Positions 28,468-36,974 are shown, counted from the first letter of the stretch. The stretch is 64,000 nucleotides of DNA from Olegusella massiliensis (GCF_900078545.1 NZ_FLLS01000002.1:1311404-1375403); one strand, 5' to 3'. The notes: generated by a model from the letters alone, not told the origin. Program-made: numbers and translations.

Positions 28468-28983
28468 TTACATTGGCAGAGTAGGAGCAACAAAAGTTCT
28501 CGTTTGGTATTCGCGATCCAGCGCAAAGAGACCTTGTGGCGTGGTGCCGAAGAGCTTCATGTTAGAAATCACCTCGGCAGCCTGGGCCTCTTCTTCGCCC
28601 TGCTCTTTGATAAACCAATCCAGCATCTGCATCGTGCGGAAGTCATTAACCTCTTTGGCAGTGGCATAGCAGTCATTGACAAGTGAGGTGACATATTCCT
28701 CGTGTTTGAGGCCCTCTTCCAACGGCTCAAGATCGTTCTCAAATGTCTTGGTGGGCTCCTCAAGAGCAGACATCTTGACATTCACACCGTTATCAAGGAG
28801 GTAACGGCGCAAAATCTTGGCATGAGCAACTTCTTCTTGAACCTGAATCATGTACCAGTTGGCAAAACCCTTAAGACCGCGCATCTCATAATAATCCGCG
28901 AAAGTTAGGTAGTAATACGCCGACCACAGCTCCCTGTTGATTTGATAATTGAGTTTCTCGGCGACCTTTGCATCGAGTGCCAT
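28468..28983 (-). CDS. ftnA: Ferritin (bacterial non-heme, FtnA type)
   Basis: A 171-residue four-helix protein that oxidises and stores iron. Ferroxidase ligands are in place: NRELWSAYYYLTFADYYE (helix A Glu), VQEEVAHAKILRRY (the Glu-Glu-x-x-His helix B motif) and KEQGEEEAQA (helix D). There is no heme-ligating Met pattern, so it is ferritin rather than bacterioferritin. It is monocistronic with its own terminator. With Feo import and the Fur-family regulator, it completes an iron uptake-storage-sensing set. Confidence 0.95.
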   Translation of the reverse strand: MALDAKVAEKLNYQINRELWSAYYYLTFADYYEMRGLKGFANWYMIQVQEEVAHAKILRRYLLDNGVNVKMSALEEPTKTFENDLEPLEEGLKHEEYVTSLVNDCYATAKEVNDFRTMQMLDWFIKEQGEEEAQAAEVISNMKLFGTTPQGLFALDREYQTRTFVAPTLPM

Positions 28984-29146
28984 AGCAGTCCTTTCCTTGT
29001 GATGGGTGCATTACTGAGTACATATTTGATATACCCTGTATGCCTTTAAGATTTCTCCAGATTTTTGAACTAAATATTTTGTCGATTTTTTTATAACTTG
29101 CGCAGAGCTGAGGTACAACGGTATATAGACAAAAAGATGAACGGAG

Positions 29147-30541
29147 ATGGCTGGTGTGACGGTAAGCAGTCCAACATTACAGGCGGATGAGGAAGCAACA
29201 CAGCGCAAGCGAGAAGAGATGCTCACTCAGCCCATAGGTCCCCTTATCTTGCACCTAGGCGCACCGTCAGTGGTTGCGAACATCGTAACAACCATTTATA
29301 ACCTTGCTGATTCATTTTTTATCGGACAGATTTCGACTGCCGCAGAAGGCGCTGTGGGTGTGGCATTTTTTGTCATGACCCTTATCCAAGGTATAGGTTT
29401 TTATTTTGGTCAAGGTACGGGCAATGCATTAGGGCGCTACCTTGGCAAAGATGAGCGTGAACAGGCGCAACGTATGGCAACAGCAGGGCTTGCGTTGTCA
29501 TTTGGTTTTGGCGTGATTCTAGCTGTGGTTGGAACGATTTTACTTGAACCAATATGTCGTCTAGCAGGGGCGACTGAGACCATATTGCCGCATGCAAAAG
29601 CTTATATGTCCCTCATATTAATTGGCGCACCATGGATGGCAGCCTCGCTGACAACAAACTTCCAGCTGCGTATGGAAGGCGAGTCGTTCTGGTCGATGGT
29701 GGCCTTAGTTACGGGAGCTGTATTGGATTTTTTGCTTGATCCGATTTTTATTTTTGTGTTGCATATGGATATCGCTGGTGCAGCCTTGGCGACGATTATC
29801 TGTGAATTGATTAGCTTTTTGATGATTGTGATTTCGTCACAAAAATTGGGTGTAGCACCGTATGACTTTAGACTGCTGAAGATTGATGGCGATTTGTTGC
29901 GAGAAATTAATAACGGAGGTTTGCCTTCACTTGCACGTCAGATGGTATCAGGCGTGGCAACAGTTGCGCTCAATCATGCTGCGCAGCCTTTTGGTGATGC
30001 GGCTATTGCGGCGATGGCTATTGTGTCACGCGTTTCGAGTGTGGGGAATTATGTGCAGATTGGTATTGGCCAGGGTTTTCAGTCGCTATGCGGTTACAAC
30101 TATGGGGCAGGTAGAGGAGATCGTGTGCGCAAAGGCTATTTCTTTGCGGTGCGTGCCTGCATAATTGCAGTTGCTGCGGTGAGTGCACTGGTGTTTGTTT
30201 TTGCGCCACAAATTGCAGCTGGCATGCGTAACGATCCCGAGGTAGTTGCAATTGCAACGGTAGCTTTGCGTTTTCAAGCAATAACTTTACCGATTACCGG
30301 CATTGCAATGATTACGAATTTTATGTTGCAAACGACAGGACGTATGTGGCGTGCCCTTTTCTTGGGCCTGGCGCGTCTGGGCATTGTGCTGGCCCCCATG
30401 GTCACGCTGCTGCCATTAGTATTTGGCCTGTTAGGTGTTGAAATGGCACAGTCAGCTGCAGACGTGGTGACCGTATGCATTGCCATTCCGATGGCTCGAA
30501 CAGCACTGCGTGAGTTGGGTGTGGTGCAGCCAGTAGAGTAA
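29147..30541 (+). CDS. MATE-family multidrug/Na+ efflux transporter
   Basis: A 464-residue protein with 12 hydrophobic helices in the two MatE halves. It shows GTGNALGRYLGKD and GIGQGFQSLCGYNYGAGR, the internal-repeat signature (Q-x-x-x-G-Y-N-Y-G-A). It probably exports cationic compounds using Na+ or H+. GGAG lies at 29143-29146, so ATG 29147 is too close and GTG 29156 (9 nt away) may be the real start. It converges with the PF06541 gene (5 bp apart). Confidence 0.93.
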   Translation: MAGVTVSSPTLQADEEATQRKREEMLTQPIGPLILHLGAPSVVANIVTTIYNLADSFFIGQISTAAEGAVGVAFFVMTLIQGIGFYFGQGTGNALGRYLGKDEREQAQRMATAGLALSFGFGVILAVVGTILLEPICRLAGATETILPHAKAYMSLILIGAPWMAASLTTNFQLRMEGESFWSMVALVTGAVLDFLLDPIFIFVLHMDIAGAALATIICELISFLMIVISSQKLGVAPYDFRLLKIDGDLLREINNGGLPSLARQMVSGVATVALNHAAQPFGDAAIAAMAIVSRVSSVGNYVQIGIGQGFQSLCGYNYGAGRGDRVRKGYFFAVRACIIAVAAVSALVFVFAPQIAAGMRNDPEVVAIATVALRFQAITLPITGIAMITNFMLQTTGRMWRALFLGLARLGIVLAPMVTLLPLVFGLLGVEMAQSAADVVTVCIAIPMARTALRELGVVQPVE

Positions 30542-30546
30542 AACTT

Positions 30547-31473
30547 TTAATAGGATTCTAGATTTTGGAATCGATTTGCAATGAACTGATCGGTATAGTG
30601 CGTGTCTATCCACACTTCAAAAGCATTTGCAGGTGGAATTCCCATTTCGCGTGAGACCTTTCGATCAAAACAAAATATAGTCATCCAAATGTCAAGGCTG
30701 AGATAGGTTGCCAACAGTACGATAAAGACGAGCTGTCGCTTTGAATGAAAAGTGCCAATGGCATAGAGTAAGTTTGGCATGATGGTACGTGTCCAGATAA
30801 GACCAAGCAGTCCCCAGATAACAAGAAAACGCCAGGCCACATAGGGTGTGATGTGGTCAGGAAGATAGATATAGGTCCAAGAGCGTGCATGGATGAGGTG
30901 CTCCATACCCCAGCCAGTGATTTGCTCGAGTGTACCGCCGATAATGGCTCCCGAGAGAAATATCTGCAGGTTATTGGCATGGTGGCGGCGTAGAAAATAT
31001 GCGTTGAAAGTGAGCAAAACCGCACCAAAACCGTAGAGCGGTGAAAATGGTCCCCATACGAGTCCAACACGACTTTGGGTGAGCCCAGCTGTAATGAGCA
31101 TCCAAATTTCTTCCAATATCAGTCCCAAAATGCTACACAGGAAGAAAATCATGATGGCTTGCCACCAACCGATGGGCGTGGCATCAAGAAACTCCTCGCG
31201 CAGATCGCGCACGACATCATTTACGCGACGTCGTTGCTCACGCGAAAGGCGAGGGCTTCTAAGAGTGTAGAGCGTCTTGCGCGTGCCACGCGCTTGTCTC
31301 CAAGCACGTGCCGTAGCAATCTGGATTTGAATGTCTTCATCAAGTTTTTTGTTGGCGCTTAGGCGGTCAAGCTCTTTTCCGCCGCCGAGCCAGTTCCAAA
31401 AGTTGCGAATGAGCCAAGCGATTAGCTTGAGGACCTCAAGTAAAACAACGAGGCCGATAATAGTCCAAAGCAC
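30547..31473 (-). CDS. Putative ABC-transporter-type membrane protein, PF06541 (DUF1113)
   Basis: A 308-residue protein starting at GTG 31473, with AAGGAGAGG upstream. There is an N-terminal helix, a charged cytoplasmic stretch (~30-95) and then about six membrane spans. The hallmark GLVWGPFSPLYGFGAVLL and the later GGTLEQITGWGMEHLI match the PF06541 family, annotated as putative ABC transporter permease although no ATPase is linked to it here. Function unproven. The stop is 5 bp from the convergent MATE gene. Confidence 0.75.
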   Translation of the reverse strand: MLWTIIGLVVLLEVLKLIAWLIRNFWNWLGGGKELDRLSANKKLDEDIQIQIATARAWRQARGTRKTLYTLRSPRLSREQRRRVNDVVRDLREEFLDATPIGWWQAIMIFFLCSILGLILEEIWMLITAGLTQSRVGLVWGPFSPLYGFGAVLLTFNAYFLRRHHANNLQIFLSGAIIGGTLEQITGWGMEHLIHARSWTYIYLPDHITPYVAWRFLVIWGLLGLIWTRTIMPNLLYAIGTFHSKRQLVFIVLLATYLSLDIWMTIFCFDRKVSREMGIPPANAFEVWIDTHYTDQFIANRFQNLESY

Positions 31474-31540
31474 AACCTCTCCTTACTTTTTGGTCTTGAG
31501 TATTTGGATGAGTGAATGCTGCGTTGGTGTGCTTGTGTTG

Positions 31541-32053
31541 CTAGAGATAGCTAACCGTTTCGGACAGCGGCTTGCGTAACTCATGATTTTTGAGAGGAAC
31601 GCCATCTGCTGCAGCATGTCCTAAATCAAGTAGAGCCACAGGTACGTACTGCTTGGGCAAGTCAAAAATCTGCTGGGTTTGCTCAGGGTTAAAGAGATTA
31701 ACCCAGCAGCTGCCCAAACCTTCGTTTGCTGCAGCAAGCATCATATGGGTGGTCACAATTGCTGCATCCTCAGCCCCTGAATCCTGGGAGCTTTGTGGAT
31801 AGTGGAAGACAGCATCGGCGTCGTAACACACCAACAAGACGATAGGGGCACCGTACCTGCAAGGCGTTATTTCGTCTACTTTGGCGAGAGCGTCAGAACT
31901 CTTGAGCACATAGATGCGCTGCGGCTGACTATTTTTTGCAGTAGGCGCAAGACGACCTGCCTCAAGAACAACTGCAAGCTGCTGATCATCGATTGGGGTG
32001 TCGGTGTATGCCTTGCAAGAGAAGCGAGCTTGTGCGAGTGAAAGAAAGTCCAT
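31541..32053 (-). CDS. Nitroreductase-family FMN oxidoreductase
   Basis: A 170-residue small nitroreductase. The N-terminal SLAQARFSCKAYTDTPI is the RRSxRxF-type FMN phosphate motif region. LEAGRLAPTAKNSQPQRIYV is the typical A-P-(S/T)-(A)-x-N-x-Q-P segment, and the C-terminal PVALLDLGHAA is conserved. The start ATG has AAGGAGATG upstream. It probably reduces quinones or nitro-compounds with NAD(P)H. It stands alone and is separated from the DUF1113 gene by ~65 bp. Confidence 0.9.
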   Translation of the reverse strand: MDFLSLAQARFSCKAYTDTPIDDQQLAVVLEAGRLAPTAKNSQPQRIYVLKSSDALAKVDEITPCRYGAPIVLLVCYDADAVFHYPQSSQDSGAEDAAIVTTHMMLAAANEGLGSCWVNLFNPEQTQQIFDLPKQYVPVALLDLGHAAADGVPLKNHELRKPLSETVSYL

Positions 32054-32219
32054 AATGTCATCTCCTTTTTGCCGCTTTAGTTAGCTTAGCAAATTGGGGT
32101 GATGTATCTGTTGTTTGATAAGAAAAAGTGCGGGGAGGATAGGGGAGAGGTAACGAAGAGCTGCAGTGGTGAAAGGCTGCATATTTATAGAACAGCTCTT
32201 CATATGAAAGCCCTCCTCA

Positions 32220-32241
32220 ATTCCTACTAATTTTTAGGAAT
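32220..32241. promoter_or_regulatory. Inverted repeat upstream of the small-protein promoter
   Basis: ATTCCTA (32220-32226) and TAGGAAT (32235-32241) are a perfect 7-bp dyad with an 8-nt centre, ending 5 nt before the -35 box at 32247. It is a candidate regulator site and does not look like a terminator, since no U-tract follows. Confidence 0.4.
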
Positions 32242-32246
32242 AATGC

Positions 32247-32275
32247 TTGACAGCAATAAGTAACCCATGTATAAC
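32247..32275 (+). promoter_or_regulatory. Promoter of the 27-residue peptide gene with TAAGTAACCC spacer motif
   Basis: Perfect -35 TTGACA (32247-32252), 17-nt spacer, extended -10 tgTATAAC (32270-32275). The spacer is nearly identical to that at 23293-23309 (15 of 17 positions) and contains TAAGTAACCC. Such spacer conservation is not needed for a promoter and therefore suggests a bound regulator. Confidence 0.7.
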
Positions 32276-32305
32276 TTTTATTGTCAAAAACAGAAGGAGG
32301 CTAAG

Positions 32306-32389
32306 ATGATTCAAGCAGTAATTTTTGCAGTAGCTGTAAGCGTCTTGGGCCTCGCGATTCATAATTTTTGTTTGAGACAAGTTGTTTAA
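32306..32389 (+). CDS. 27-residue hydrophobic small protein
   Basis: A short ORF from ATG 32306 to TAA 32389. It encodes an almost wholly hydrophobic peptide (MIQAVIFAVAVSVLGLAI, then HNFCLRQVV), i.e. one membrane span with a basic end and one Cys. AAGGAGG ends 5 nt before the ATG, and a consensus promoter 30 bp upstream and two hairpins downstream make a complete transcription unit of ~200 nt. It is too short for standard gene callers. The shared promoter motif with feo and DUF3793-flavodoxin suggests an iron-linked small membrane protein (inference); a type I toxin or a dual-function sRNA is possible. Confidence 0.65.
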   Translation: MIQAVIFAVAVSVLGLAIHNFCLRQVV

Positions 32390-32400
32390 ACCTGGCTGAG

Positions 32401-32423
32401 GCTGTGGACCCTCTCCCCACAGC
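32401..32423 (+). other. Hairpin after the small-protein gene
   Basis: GCTGTGG (32401-32407) and CCACAGC (32417-32423) form a 7-bp stem, 12 bp after the stop codon and before the terminator. No U-tract follows, so it is a transcript structure and not a terminator. Confidence 0.6.
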
Positions 32424-32438
32424 GATAAGCCCTTCATA

Positions 32439-32481
32439 ACCGCCGACGTTCCCCCTTTCTTGCGTCGGCGGTTTTATTTTT
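32439..32481 (+). terminator. Rho-independent terminator of the small-protein unit
   Basis: ACCGCCGACG pairs perfectly with CGTCGGCGGT around a pyrimidine-rich loop; TTTTATTTTT follows. Confidence 0.92.
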
Positions 32482-32630
32482 GCTGAGGTTTTGGGATATA
32501 GGCAAAAAAGTGTCTGATTGTATTTCTTATATATGGCAGATAAGAAAATCTATCTCGGAGCAGCAGCTGTTAAGTATTTTGTCAAGGAAGTTGCTGCTTA
32601 TAAATATAGTAAGAATATCAGAGGATAGCT

Positions 32631-32860
32631 ACCCCTCTTCGCTCTGAGGGCCGATGTGCGCCATTGCCCCGTTTTTGAGTCTCAGTGTTTTCGCTGGTAA
32701 AAGACCTATTTTGAAAGGCAGCTTTTTTCCCGTGTTTTGCCGCACCTTTTAGTTTTAACAAACTCGCTGATAGACGACGTACGCCCGTATTTCAAACATA
32801 AATATCTTATCCAATAACAGCTCTAAATGGCGCACATCGGCCCTCAGAGCGAAGAGGGGT
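32631..32860. mobile_element. MITE-like element with 35-bp perfect inverted repeats
   Basis: Positions 32631-32665 and 32826-32860 are perfect reverse complements over 35 bp (ends ACCCCTCTTCGCTCTGAGGG). They enclose a 160-bp AT-rich centre without a convincing ORF. ATCAGAGG occurs on both flanks (32617-32624 and 32864-32871) and may be an 8-bp target duplication, although it is separated from the repeats by 6 and 3 nt. The element lies in the long gap between the small-protein unit and the zinc-ribbon gene. It carries no transposase, so mobility would need one in trans. A long stem-loop RNA is the alternative. Confidence 0.55.
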
Positions 32861-32992
32861 GTAATCAGAGGTTTTCTACCGAGTGGTTTTGCTTGATTGA
32901 AATCTGACCTAAACTGAGGTTGGGATAGGTTTGCGTCTATGTTTAGGCAAGCAGGACGAGGCGCAGATTGACAGTCCAAAACACCTTGCAGC

Positions 32993-33787
32993 TTACCAGT
33001 CACTGCTCCAGTCAGTATCGCTGCTGTCCCAGCCGCCAAAATCAATATCCCAATCGTCATCGTCCCAGTCGTCGTTATTCCAGTCATCATCACTGGTGTT
33101 GGACTCATAGCGCGGAACGTTTGAATCGGATAAGTCCGAGGTATTCTTGCCTTCAAAATACTCATCGGCGTTGTCTTCCAGTTGATCAGGTACATCAGAA
33201 GCAGAGGTCCAGTCGTTACCAGTTGTTTGGTACCAACCACGATCGTAGTAGTAATAGTTGTTGTTATAACGGTAGTAACCCTTGCTGTGCGTGCCGGTAG
33301 ACATTATCGCTGCGGCAATGGTGACAATGAAGACGATAACGATGATGATGAGGGCTAAGACAATGTTTTTTATGATGTTTGCTTTGTTGGAGCTGCCTTG
33401 GTGTCGCTGGGATTTGCCGCTCTGCTTACGATCCAGAATTTCAGAGCGCATTTTTTGATAAATTTCATTGACGGCATATGCTTCATCGTCGCCTGAATAA
33501 CGAATGACGCGAGAGCCATCGGCTTTGTTTTTATAGACAATAAAATTGCCATCCGTCGGGTTTTTGTAAATGCCAAAAGCACGAGGCTCCTTGTAGTCCT
33601 GTCCAATGAAAAAGCGCATCTTTTCCAGCGGAAGCTTGTGCGCATGGGCAAAGGCAAGCAGCTCTTCAATGGTCTTTGGCACGCCGTGGCCGCTGCGGGT
33701 CATATGCTCGTTTGGCGCTCCGCAATATGGGCAGCGTTCGTCAGTCTCATCGATGTAGTTGTCGCAAAAATCGCATTTAACCTTCAT
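32993..33787 (-). CDS. Zinc-ribbon, single-pass membrane protein with Asp/Trp-rich tail
   Basis: A 264-residue protein. The N-terminal zinc ribbon is CDFCDNYIDETDERCPYCG (two CXXC pairs). A ~100-residue cytoplasmic region follows (FIGQDYKEPRAFGIYK...FIVYKNK), then one membrane helix (IVLALIIIVIVFIVTIAAAIM), a Tyr-rich stretch (YYRYNNNYYYYDRGWY) and a C-terminal run dominated by Asp, Trp and Ser. ATG 33787 is preferred (AGGAGG 7 nt upstream) to the open frame up to 33865. Function unknown; the architecture resembles zinc-ribbon sensor/scaffold proteins. The acidic aromatic tail is unusual. Confidence 0.65.
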   Translation of the reverse strand: MKVKCDFCDNYIDETDERCPYCGAPNEHMTRSGHGVPKTIEELLAFAHAHKLPLEKMRFFIGQDYKEPRAFGIYKNPTDGNFIVYKNKADGSRVIRYSGDDEAYAVNEIYQKMRSEILDRKQSGKSQRHQGSSNKANIIKNIVLALIIIVIVFIVTIAAAIMSTGTHSKGYYRYNNNYYYYDRGWYQTTGNDWTSASDVPDQLEDNADEYFEGKNTSDLSDSNVPRYESNTSDDDWNNDDWDDDDWDIDFGGWDSSDTDWSSDW

Positions 33788-34024
33788 GTGGCAGCCTCCT
33801 CGATGAAGTCCTAGGGGCGCGGATGTGGTGCATACTTGAGAATAAGTGTATCCTAGCTCAGCCAAAGCGTGTAAAGCCGTTAATGTTGCGCACGCGAATG
33901 TTTACAAATTGCACGTAGGCGTATCGCGTTAGAATAGATATGTGCATTACCTGCGCAAATTCGGCGCGTATTGCGTTGGCTGGCGTGGAAAATGTCTCGA
34001 CACAGATGAGGCATAGGAGGAGCT

Positions 34025-36208
34025 ATGACATCTGCACTAAAAACCGCTGCTTGGATTTCGGGACCTGAGTTTGACTATGGTTCAGATAATGCGGGTTACT
34101 TTGATGAACATCACAATCATATTGTAAAAACCGATTTTGACTGCGATACGCCCAAGGGAGCGACGTTGGAGATTGCTTCGCTGGGTTACCGCGTGGCACG
34201 CATCAATGGTCAGCGTGTTGGCAAAGACGAACTGGCGGGGGCGTGGACGCGTTTTGATAAGTTAGTTTATTTTGATCGCTACGATATTTCTGATTTGTTA
34301 GTAGCGGGCAAGAATAGCATTGAAATAGAGCTAGGTAATGGCTGGTATAACCCTGCTCCCATTTTCCTGCAAAGCAAGCAGAGCCTGCGCGATAGCTTAT
34401 CGGAAGTTGGTACGCCTCAGGTATTGGCAGCGGTTGTTGCTGCCGATGGCACGACGTTGACCTGCACTGATGCAAGCTGGATTTGGCGTGAGGGGCAGCT
34501 GACCTTCAACAATCTCTATCTGGGTGAACATCGTGACCTAGGATTTGAAGGAGTAGAGCGAGGCGCGGTTGTTGCACGCCCCAACACGCGCGTGTTAGCA
34601 CCGTCAGTAGTGCCTGGTTGCTCGCGAGAAGGTGTGGTGATGCCAGGCGCAGCACGCGAATTTGCTGATGGCATTTTGATTGATATGGGTCAGATGATTG
34701 CAGGCATCATTGAGTTTCATTTTCATGCATGTGCCGGTCAGAAGGTTACCATCAACTACGCTGAGCAGCTCGATGAGGAAGGTAGACTACTCTTTGCTGC
34801 AAATGAGCTTATTCAGCAGGACATACTGACTTGCACTGAAGGTAAGAATTTCTTTACCAATGAATTTTGTTGGCATTCCTTCCGCTATGCCTTCGTTGAA
34901 GGGCTTGCTATGGAGGATTTTGAGCGCTTTGATGCCTACTATGTGCATACGGCCCTCATCCAGACGGGAGATATTGTCACAGATAACGCCTCTTACCAGC
35001 AATTATTTGATGCTGCGCGCCGTACAAAGTTAAACTGCATCCATGGTATTTGGGAGAACAGCGCGTTCGACCGTTTTGGCTACGGTGGCGATATGGCGGC
35101 GCTGTTCAATTCGAATGCGTTTCTTTTTGATACAGAAGGCCTGCTGGACAAGACACTGGGTGATTTCTCGCGTGATCAAACTGCACGAGGTGGTGTACCG
35201 GCTACAGTGCCTGGAGTTGGTGTTGGGACTGCGTGCCCTGCGCCTGGAGAAGGCCCCCTGTTATGGCAGCTTGCCTATCCCTATTTGGCTGTTCGAGCAG
35301 ATCAGTGGTATGGCAGGAAAGATCTGCTTGAGCGTGAATGGCCCCAGTTAGAGCGCTTCTCTCAGTATTTATTGAGTTTTGATCCAGCTGAACTTGCCCA
35401 GTTTTGTCTAGGCGATGTAGGTGGCATCAGCGATAGTGAGGGTGAGACACCCGACCGTGAGTTTGTTGGCTGGTGTGCGATTTTTTGGGCTTTGAGTTGT
35501 GTAGATGAGGTTGCCAATCGCCTCGGCAAGCAAAACCAAACACTCGAGGCAGCTATCGAAAAGCTGCACAAACAAATTGTTGAGCGCTTTGCCCATGCTG
35601 ATGGCAGCTTTGGTGATGGTACGCAGACCTCATATGCTTCTGCGGCGGCATTGGGTTTGGGAGACGGGCGTAAGCTCAGTCATAAACTGGCAGAAGCAAT
35701 TCGTGCAAATGATGGCGTTGTGAGCTGCGGCATGTTTGGCTCGGTGCTTGCTTTTGATATGCTCAATCGTTTTGGATTAGATGAGTTTGTTGAAGGCTGG
35801 CTGCTGCGTGAACAGTCCCCAAGTTTCTTGGATATGCTATCTGAGGACTCTGGTTCGCTTAAAGGGGTCTTTGGGGGCCATATTATCTCGCGCAACCACG
35901 CGATGATGTCGGGTTATGTGCAGTGGATGGCACAGGCACTAGGCGGCATACGTGTGGCAGATGATGCGCAGGCTGCAAATCACCTCGTGATTTCACCTTT
36001 CTTCTCGCCAAAGACTAACAGTCTGACCTGCTCGTATGTGACTCCTCGTGGACAGGTATGCGTGAGTTGGGAACGGCAGGCAGCAGGTATTGCGCTGACG
36101 GTGACTGTGCCTGCGGGGACGGCGGCAGATGTTTGGGTTGACGGTGCTATCAACACACTTCCTGCCGATGATGCGCCAATAACGCAAGCTTTTCTCATCG
36201 AAGCCTAG
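34025..36208 (+). CDS. GH78-like alpha-L-rhamnosidase family protein with altered active-site motif
   Basis: A 727-residue protein without signal peptide. N-terminal beta domains (residues ~30-240, including YLGEHRDLGFEGVERG) resemble the carbohydrate-binding part of bacterial alpha-L-rhamnosidases, followed by an (alpha/alpha)6 catalytic domain and a C-terminal beta domain (LVISPFFSPKTNSL...YVTPRGQVCVSWE). The usual GH78 signature DCPxRxERLGWTGD is here NSAFDRFGYGGD near residue 345: the final Asp is kept, the first Asp/Arg are not obvious and the Glu is Asp. Specificity is therefore uncertain. AGGAGGAGCT precedes the ATG. It appears monocistronic. Confidence 0.7.
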   Translation: MTSALKTAAWISGPEFDYGSDNAGYFDEHHNHIVKTDFDCDTPKGATLEIASLGYRVARINGQRVGKDELAGAWTRFDKLVYFDRYDISDLLVAGKNSIEIELGNGWYNPAPIFLQSKQSLRDSLSEVGTPQVLAAVVAADGTTLTCTDASWIWREGQLTFNNLYLGEHRDLGFEGVERGAVVARPNTRVLAPSVVPGCSREGVVMPGAAREFADGILIDMGQMIAGIIEFHFHACAGQKVTINYAEQLDEEGRLLFAANELIQQDILTCTEGKNFFTNEFCWHSFRYAFVEGLAMEDFERFDAYYVHTALIQTGDIVTDNASYQQLFDAARRTKLNCIHGIWENSAFDRFGYGGDMAALFNSNAFLFDTEGLLDKTLGDFSRDQTARGGVPATVPGVGVGTACPAPGEGPLLWQLAYPYLAVRADQWYGRKDLLEREWPQLERFSQYLLSFDPAELAQFCLGDVGGISDSEGETPDREFVGWCAIFWALSCVDEVANRLGKQNQTLEAAIEKLHKQIVERFAHADGSFGDGTQTSYASAAALGLGDGRKLSHKLAEAIRANDGVVSCGMFGSVLAFDMLNRFGLDEFVEGWLLREQSPSFLDMLSEDSGSLKGVFGGHIISRNHAMMSGYVQWMAQALGGIRVADDAQAANHLVISPFFSPKTNSLTCSYVTPRGQVCVSWERQAAGIALTVTVPAGTAADVWVDGAINTLPADDAPITQAFLIEA

Positions 36209-36365
36209 TTTGCGCCTGAGATCTGCTTGCCTACTTATCCACTAAGCGCGCTCATTTTGTCAGCAATGAGCGCGATATGCCTCGTGTATTTGTGCAGTTG
36301 GTGAAAGCTCATCAAGGTAAACGGTGTCATCGCCTAGATGCTTGGGTTTAAGTCCTGCTGCATGG

Positions 36366-36974
36366 TTATGCGCTATAGGGGTGCTGCAGTGTCTCCATGT
36401 CCTCTGCGTTGACCAGCCAGCACTTCATCGGAGAGGCTAGTGCGCAATCGGCGGCATTGAAGATGGCAAGGCCACGTGCGCTCATGACCGCGCGGTACCA
36501 GTGGCGAATCTGCCCCTGTCCCTCGTTGAGCAGGCTCCTCACGACGCTTGGCGTAAGGAGGGGCTTTTCATGGGCCTGCTTTTCGTCGAAGAACTCAGAG
36601 AAGAAGACATAGTCGGGGCACTTGTTGGCTTCGACCATCTGAGTGATGAGCTCGTCCACGTTGTCGAAGAATCGCTCCGCGTTGTAGAGAAGACCCCTCC
36701 TGGCATCGGGGGTCGAGCAAATCTTTTCGACTTCCGTCAAGGCGACGGAACGCATGTATCTCGTCACACGAATTCCGCCGTCATCGAAGAGGATGAGTCT
36801 GTCACACTCCTTGCAGTGCCAAACATCAGACTTCTCGCCAGGGACGTAGTCTAGGTCGAAAAACGCCTCGCTGTCGGCGAACTGGTCCATAAGGGTGGAT
36901 GAAACGAAATACCAGACGTTGTCGTGATCGTTCTCGCGCACGTCGTTTCCACAGAGGCACCCAATGTGAGACAT
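36366..36974 (-). CDS. Cys-rich protein of unknown function
   Basis: A 202-residue soluble protein. Metal-binding-looking pairs are CLCGN near residue 6 and WHCKECDRLILFDDGG near 52. The centre (FFDNVDELITQMVEANKCPDYVFFSEFFDE) is aromatic and acidic. AAGGAGCGCGAG-type purines precede the ATG. Codon use is more GC-rich than in the neighbours, and no partner gene lies close. It may be an accessory or immunity-type protein, but no family was recognised. Confidence 0.5.
   Translation of the reverse strand: MSHIGCLCGNDVRENDHDNVWYFVSSTLMDQFADSEAFFDLDYVPGEKSDVWHCKECDRLILFDDGGIRVTRYMRSVALTEVEKICSTPDARRGLLYNAERFFDNVDELITQMVEANKCPDYVFFSEFFDEKQAHEKPLLTPSVVRSLLNEGQGQIRHWYRAVMSARGLAIFNAADCALASPMKCWLVNAEDMETLQHPYSA

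Larger units (their letters stand above)
32390..32992. other. Gene-free stretch between small-protein gene and zinc-ribbon gene
   Basis: It contains the hairpin, the terminator and the 230-bp inverted-repeat element annotated separately. No further coding region with a ribosome binding site is visible on either strand; minus-strand open frames crossing the element continue out of frame through the zinc-ribbon gene. Confidence 0.6.

Noticed and set aside
32234-32437. 67-codon minus-strand open frame opposite the small-protein unit
   Set aside because: It is antisense to a complete promoter-ORF-terminator unit and has no ribosome binding site of its own.
32755-33240. 161-codon minus-strand open frame
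   Set aside because: It crosses the inverted-repeat element and then reads the zinc-ribbon gene in the wrong frame.
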